Assembly: GCF_030122805.1 (NCBI RefSeq)
Contig: NZ_CP126080.1
Location: forward strand, 2,981,001 to 3,045,000
Reading direction: 5' to 3'
DNA length: 64,000 nt
Origin: Mesobacillus sp. AQ2
Lineage (GTDB): Bacteria; Bacillota; Bacilli; Bacillales; Cytobacillaceae
Under the pieces are notes generated by a model. That model saw only the letters and a list, made by a program, of their open reading frames with translations, was not told the DNA's origin and did no database searches. Position 1 is the first letter of the stretch, and each line of letters begins with the position of its first letter. The translations under genes and the position numbers were made by a program. This document shows positions 62,335 to 64,000 of this stretch, one piece after another.

Positions 62335-63108
62335 TTAAAAACCGTGAATGGTCATTCCACCATCGACAAATAGGGTTTGTCCTGTTACATAATTCCCGGC
62401 GTCTGAGCTTAGGAAGACCACTGGTCCCACAAGCTCTGGCAGCTCGCCGATCCTTTTCAGGGGTGTGACGGCAAGGATGTCTTTTACATATGACTCATCT
62501 TCTAAAAGTTTTTCAGTCAATGGTGTTTTGAAATACCACGGGCCAATGGAATTTACATTGACGCCATATTGTCCCCATTCCATTGCAAGGACTTTAGTCA
62601 TCTGCATGAGAGCTGCCTTTGTTGCGGCATAGACGACGCCAGTCCTGAGAGCAACCTGGCCGGCTACTGACGCAATATTGATGATTTTTCCGCCGGATTG
62701 CTGGCTTTTCATGATGCGTCCAGCTTCCTGGGACATCATGAAGGCAGACTTCAAATTGGTGTCCATGATCTGTTGCCATTCCTCATCTGTCGCATCCAGA
62801 GCCTTAGACCGGATATTCATCCCGGCATTATTTACAAGAATATCAATCTTTCCCCATTTCGCTTCAATCTCAGCAATCGCAGTATGTATCTGTTCCCTTT
62901 CAGTGACATCCGTCGGAAGTATAAGAGCTTTTTTTCCTAATTCCTCAATCATTCCTGCAGTTTCTGTGAGGTCTTTTTCGGTTCTGGCAAGAAGTGCGAC
63001 ATCAGCGCCGGCTTCAGCTAACCCTACCGCCAGCGCTCTGCCAATTCCCCGGCCTGCACCCGTCACTATTGCCGTTTTTCCGCTCAAATCAAATGAAGGT
63101 AAGAACAT
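62335..63108 (-). CDS. Short-chain dehydrogenase/reductase (gluconate 5-dehydrogenase-like)
   Basis: A 257-residue classical SDR. The cofactor motif is TGAGRGIG (residues 17-24), followed by NNAGMN (near 93), a catalytic serine in NIASVAGQ (near 148) and YAATK (Tyr near 160, Lys 164). The C-terminal FVDGGMTIHGF is typical. Sequence style resembles gluconate 5-dehydrogenase or 2-deoxygluconate dehydrogenase (NAD(P)-dependent sugar-acid oxidoreductases), but the substrate is uncertain. It is a single gene. Confidence 0.82.
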   Translation of the reverse strand: MFLPSFDLSGKTAIVTGAGRGIGRALAVGLAEAGADVALLARTEKDLTETAGMIEELGKKALILPTDVTEREQIHTAIAEIEAKWGKIDILVNNAGMNIRSKALDATDEEWQQIMDTNLKSAFMMSQEAGRIMKSQQSGGKIINIASVAGQVALRTGVVYAATKAALMQMTKVLAMEWGQYGVNVNSIGPWYFKTPLTEKLLEDESYVKDILAVTPLKRIGELPELVGPVVFLSSDAGNYVTGQTLFVDGGMTIHGF

Positions 63109-63184
63109 ACCTATCAGCCTCCCTATGTAAAATTGCTTTCATTTTACCATAGTACAGTGGCCTTTTGTTGTATGTACACCTCAA

Positions 63185-63210
63185 TAAACAAAAGCACCCC
63201 TCTCGGTGCT
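63185..63210 (-). terminator. Terminator overlapping the end of the 42-codon gene
   Basis: On the minus strand AGCACC and GGTGCT pair around GAGAGG and run into TTTTGTTT. The left arm contains part of the stop codon. Confidence 0.78.
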
Positions 63211-63337
63211 AGTTGTTCTCATCTGACTGCTTCTGCACTTCAATCCAGATCTGTTTTTCGGCTGCTTCCCCGCAATTCATGCATATCCTTTTCTCATCAT
63301 AGATAAGTCGGCAATGATCACAATAATATTTCTGCAA
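63209..63337 (-). CDS. Tiny zinc-ribbon protein, 42 residues
   Basis: A 42-residue protein starting at TTG 63337, with GGGAAGTGA upstream and a terminator right after the stop. Two CxxC knuckles, CDHC (C6, C9) and CMNC (C19, C22), set 9 residues apart form a complete small zinc ribbon, followed by an acidic tail (IWIEVQKQSDENN). I do not recognise the family. The intact knuckles, ribosome binding site and terminator support a real gene. It lies between the SDR gene and the oxidase operon, divergent from the latter. Confidence 0.68.
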   Translation of the reverse strand: MQKYYCDHCRLIYDEKRICMNCGEAAEKQIWIEVQKQSDENN

Positions 63338-63494
63338 TGATTTCACTTCCCGAAAAATGTTCTTTCTGACAGTATATTAATTCCTGCTCAGAATGGTGAT
63401 TCTTTTTTAAGATTTGCTGTTAATAAAATGTCAAGCCTTCTTGTCACACACTGGTTTTGACATATGTCGTTTTGCTCATATAATCACAAAACTA

Positions 63495-63515
63495 TTTTCA
63501 CAGATTATTCACAAT
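63495..63515 (-). promoter_or_regulatory. Possible paired ResD-like sites upstream of the oxidase operon
   Basis: On the minus strand ATTGTGAAT (63515-63507) differs by one base from the ResD consensus TTTGTGAAT, and CTGTGAAAA (63503-63495) is a weaker tandem copy. A further TTTGTGAA is at 63597-63604 on the plus strand. ResD is known to control oxidase genes in Bacillus; binding here is untested inference. Confidence 0.35.
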
Positions 63516-63529
63516 TACCCCACGTTCCA

Positions 63530-63545
63530 TGTGACTTAAATCACT
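63530..63545 (+). promoter_or_regulatory. FNR/CRP-like site upstream of the oxidase operon
   Basis: TGTGA, six bases (CTTAAA), then TCACT: nine of ten specified bases of the Bacillus FNR palindrome TGTGA-N6-TCACA. It lies about 160 bp before the first oxidase gene and about 108 bp upstream of the predicted transcription start, farther than for a simple activator. Confidence 0.5.
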
Positions 63546-63619
63546 GTATTTACGCGTTTTCACCATTAACATAGTAAATATGTCAGGTATGAACAATTTG
63601 TGAACTGTCCGAAACCATA

Positions 63620-63647
63620 TTTACGTTTCCAAATTGTTTTGTATGAT
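63620..63647 (+). promoter_or_regulatory. Possible SigA promoter of the oxidase operon
   Basis: TTTACG (63620-63625) and TATGAT (63642-63647) are 16 bp apart, with a start near 63654 and a leader of about 50 nt. The -35 is imperfect, as is common at activated promoters. The rest of the 368-bp gap from 63338 shows only the sites listed separately. Confidence 0.5.
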
Positions 63648-63705
63648 GAGAATGTACTTATCAATTAATCAATGGACTTATTTTATGTGAAGGGAGTGGA
63701 CCGGG

Positions 63706-63855
63706 ATGGCGCAGCCTGGAATTGGGAAGAAAACACATACAAAGGTGGAAGATCGATCTTCCTTGAAAGGAACACTTGCATCCGTTTTCTTATTAGGATT
63801 CTTTTTGATTGTCACTTGGTTAGGCGTTTATTTCTTATTTGTAGATCGTTTTTAA
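63706..63855 (+). CDS. Cytochrome c oxidase subunit 2A (ba3 type)
   Basis: A 49-residue single-helix protein: a polar basic start, then LKGTLASVFLLGFFLIVTWLGVYFLF (about 20-45). The LKGTLASV-TWLGVY pattern is that of subunit 2A of B-family (ba3/b(o/a)3) haem-copper oxidases. It supplies the helix missing from the shortened subunit II. AAGGGAGTGG precedes the ATG. It is the first gene of an operon whose next member is subunit II. Confidence 0.82.
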   Translation: MAQPGIGKKTHTKVEDRSSLKGTLASVFLLGFFLIVTWLGVYFLFVDRF

Positions 63856-63882
63856 GAGAGACCAAAAGGGGAGAAAGAAGTT

Positions 63883-64000
63883 ATGCATATTCATAAATTT
63901 GAGAAAATCTGGCTTATCTTCGGGATAACGACATTGATCGTCTTCCTGACTGTCATCGGGGTCAGCGCTTTTTACCTCGGAAACCAGCCTCCAAGCTGTC
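63883..64000 (+). CDS. Cytochrome c oxidase subunit II (ba3 type), N-terminal part
   Basis: The gene runs off the right edge; 39 residues are visible. They form a short basic start (MHIHKFEKIWLIFG) and a single membrane helix (TTLIVFLTVIGVSAF), followed by YLGNQPPS. One N-terminal helix and the subunit 2A gene 27 bp upstream point to a B-family oxidase. The CuA-binding domain would lie outside the window. AAAAGGGGAGAAAG precedes the ATG. YpmQ (Sco) at 15473 is a candidate copper chaperone for it. Confidence 0.78.
   Translation, partial: MHIHKFEKIWLIFGITTLIVFLTVIGVSAFYLGNQPPSC

Overview
The window comes from a low-to-moderate GC, spore-forming member of the Bacillaceae. The main evidence is gene order. 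Long blocks match the Bacillus subtilis yp* region: yodT-S-R-Q; ypqE-msrB-msrA; ypmP-Q-R-S; ilvA; plsC-dfrA-thyA; ypjP-ypiP-yphP(brxA)-ilvD-ypgR-ypgQ; ypeQ-ypeP-rnhA; sspL-ypcP-dynA(ypbR)-ypbQ-bpsA. Start sites have strong Shine-Dalgarno sequences (GGAGG type) with frequent TTG and GTG starts. Spore genes (yjcZ, sspL) and sporulation-type promoters are present. A genus-level assignment (Mesobacillus/Neobacillus-like) would be a guess. I saw no rRNA, tRNA, insertion sequence, prophage or CRISPR array, so this is ordinary chromosomal backbone with some accessory genes.

Layout. 1-4.4 kb: amino-acid catabolism operon (yodTSRQ, probably SigE-driven) and the start of a GabT-like aminotransferase. 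5-10 kb: S66 carboxypeptidase, FAD oxidoreductase, YjcZ, an SGNH hydrolase and a DUF502 protein. 10-16 kb: PTS EIIA, MsrB/MsrA, an RsgA paralogue, a DUF4397 protein and the YpmQRS cluster. 16-23 kb: nucleoside hydrolase, an orphan histidine kinase, DegV, YpmP, TatAC and IlvA. 23-27 kb: PlsC, DfrA-ThyA and a secreted lethal-factor-like metalloprotease. 27-31 kb: a TelA/YceG/TerC stress module behind an excellent SigW-type promoter, with telA broken by an in-frame stop. 31-41 kb: YpjP, YpiP-like methyltransferase, BrxA, IlvD, YpgR, YfmR, YpgQ and a second DegV. 41-50 kb: Fhs, MetAA, MntR, TopB, an HD-GYP protein and a cold-shock protein. 50-56 kb: YpeQ/YpeP, RnhA, a DMT transporter, YuiD, SspL, YpcP and a sulfurtransferase. 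56-63 kb: the bacterial dynamin DynA, then the type III polyketide synthase pair BpsA/BpsB and an SDR. 63.7-64 kb: the start of a ba3-type oxidase operon with an FNR-like site upstream.

The most unusual signal is a set of four intergenic tandem arrays (about 4.56-4.92, 30.12-30.24, 39.38-39.73 and 50.04-50.51 kb). All four have exactly the same 52-bp period and the same unit plan: RGACA, 25 nt, TGKCY, 17 nt. Base composition differs strongly between some arrays, while units inside one array are nearly identical. They have no spacers and no supportable reading frame, and each sits next to at least one gene 3' end. The other main observations are the broken telA, several very small genes (23, 42, 43, 57 and 59 codons) and the sporulation/ECF promoter matches.
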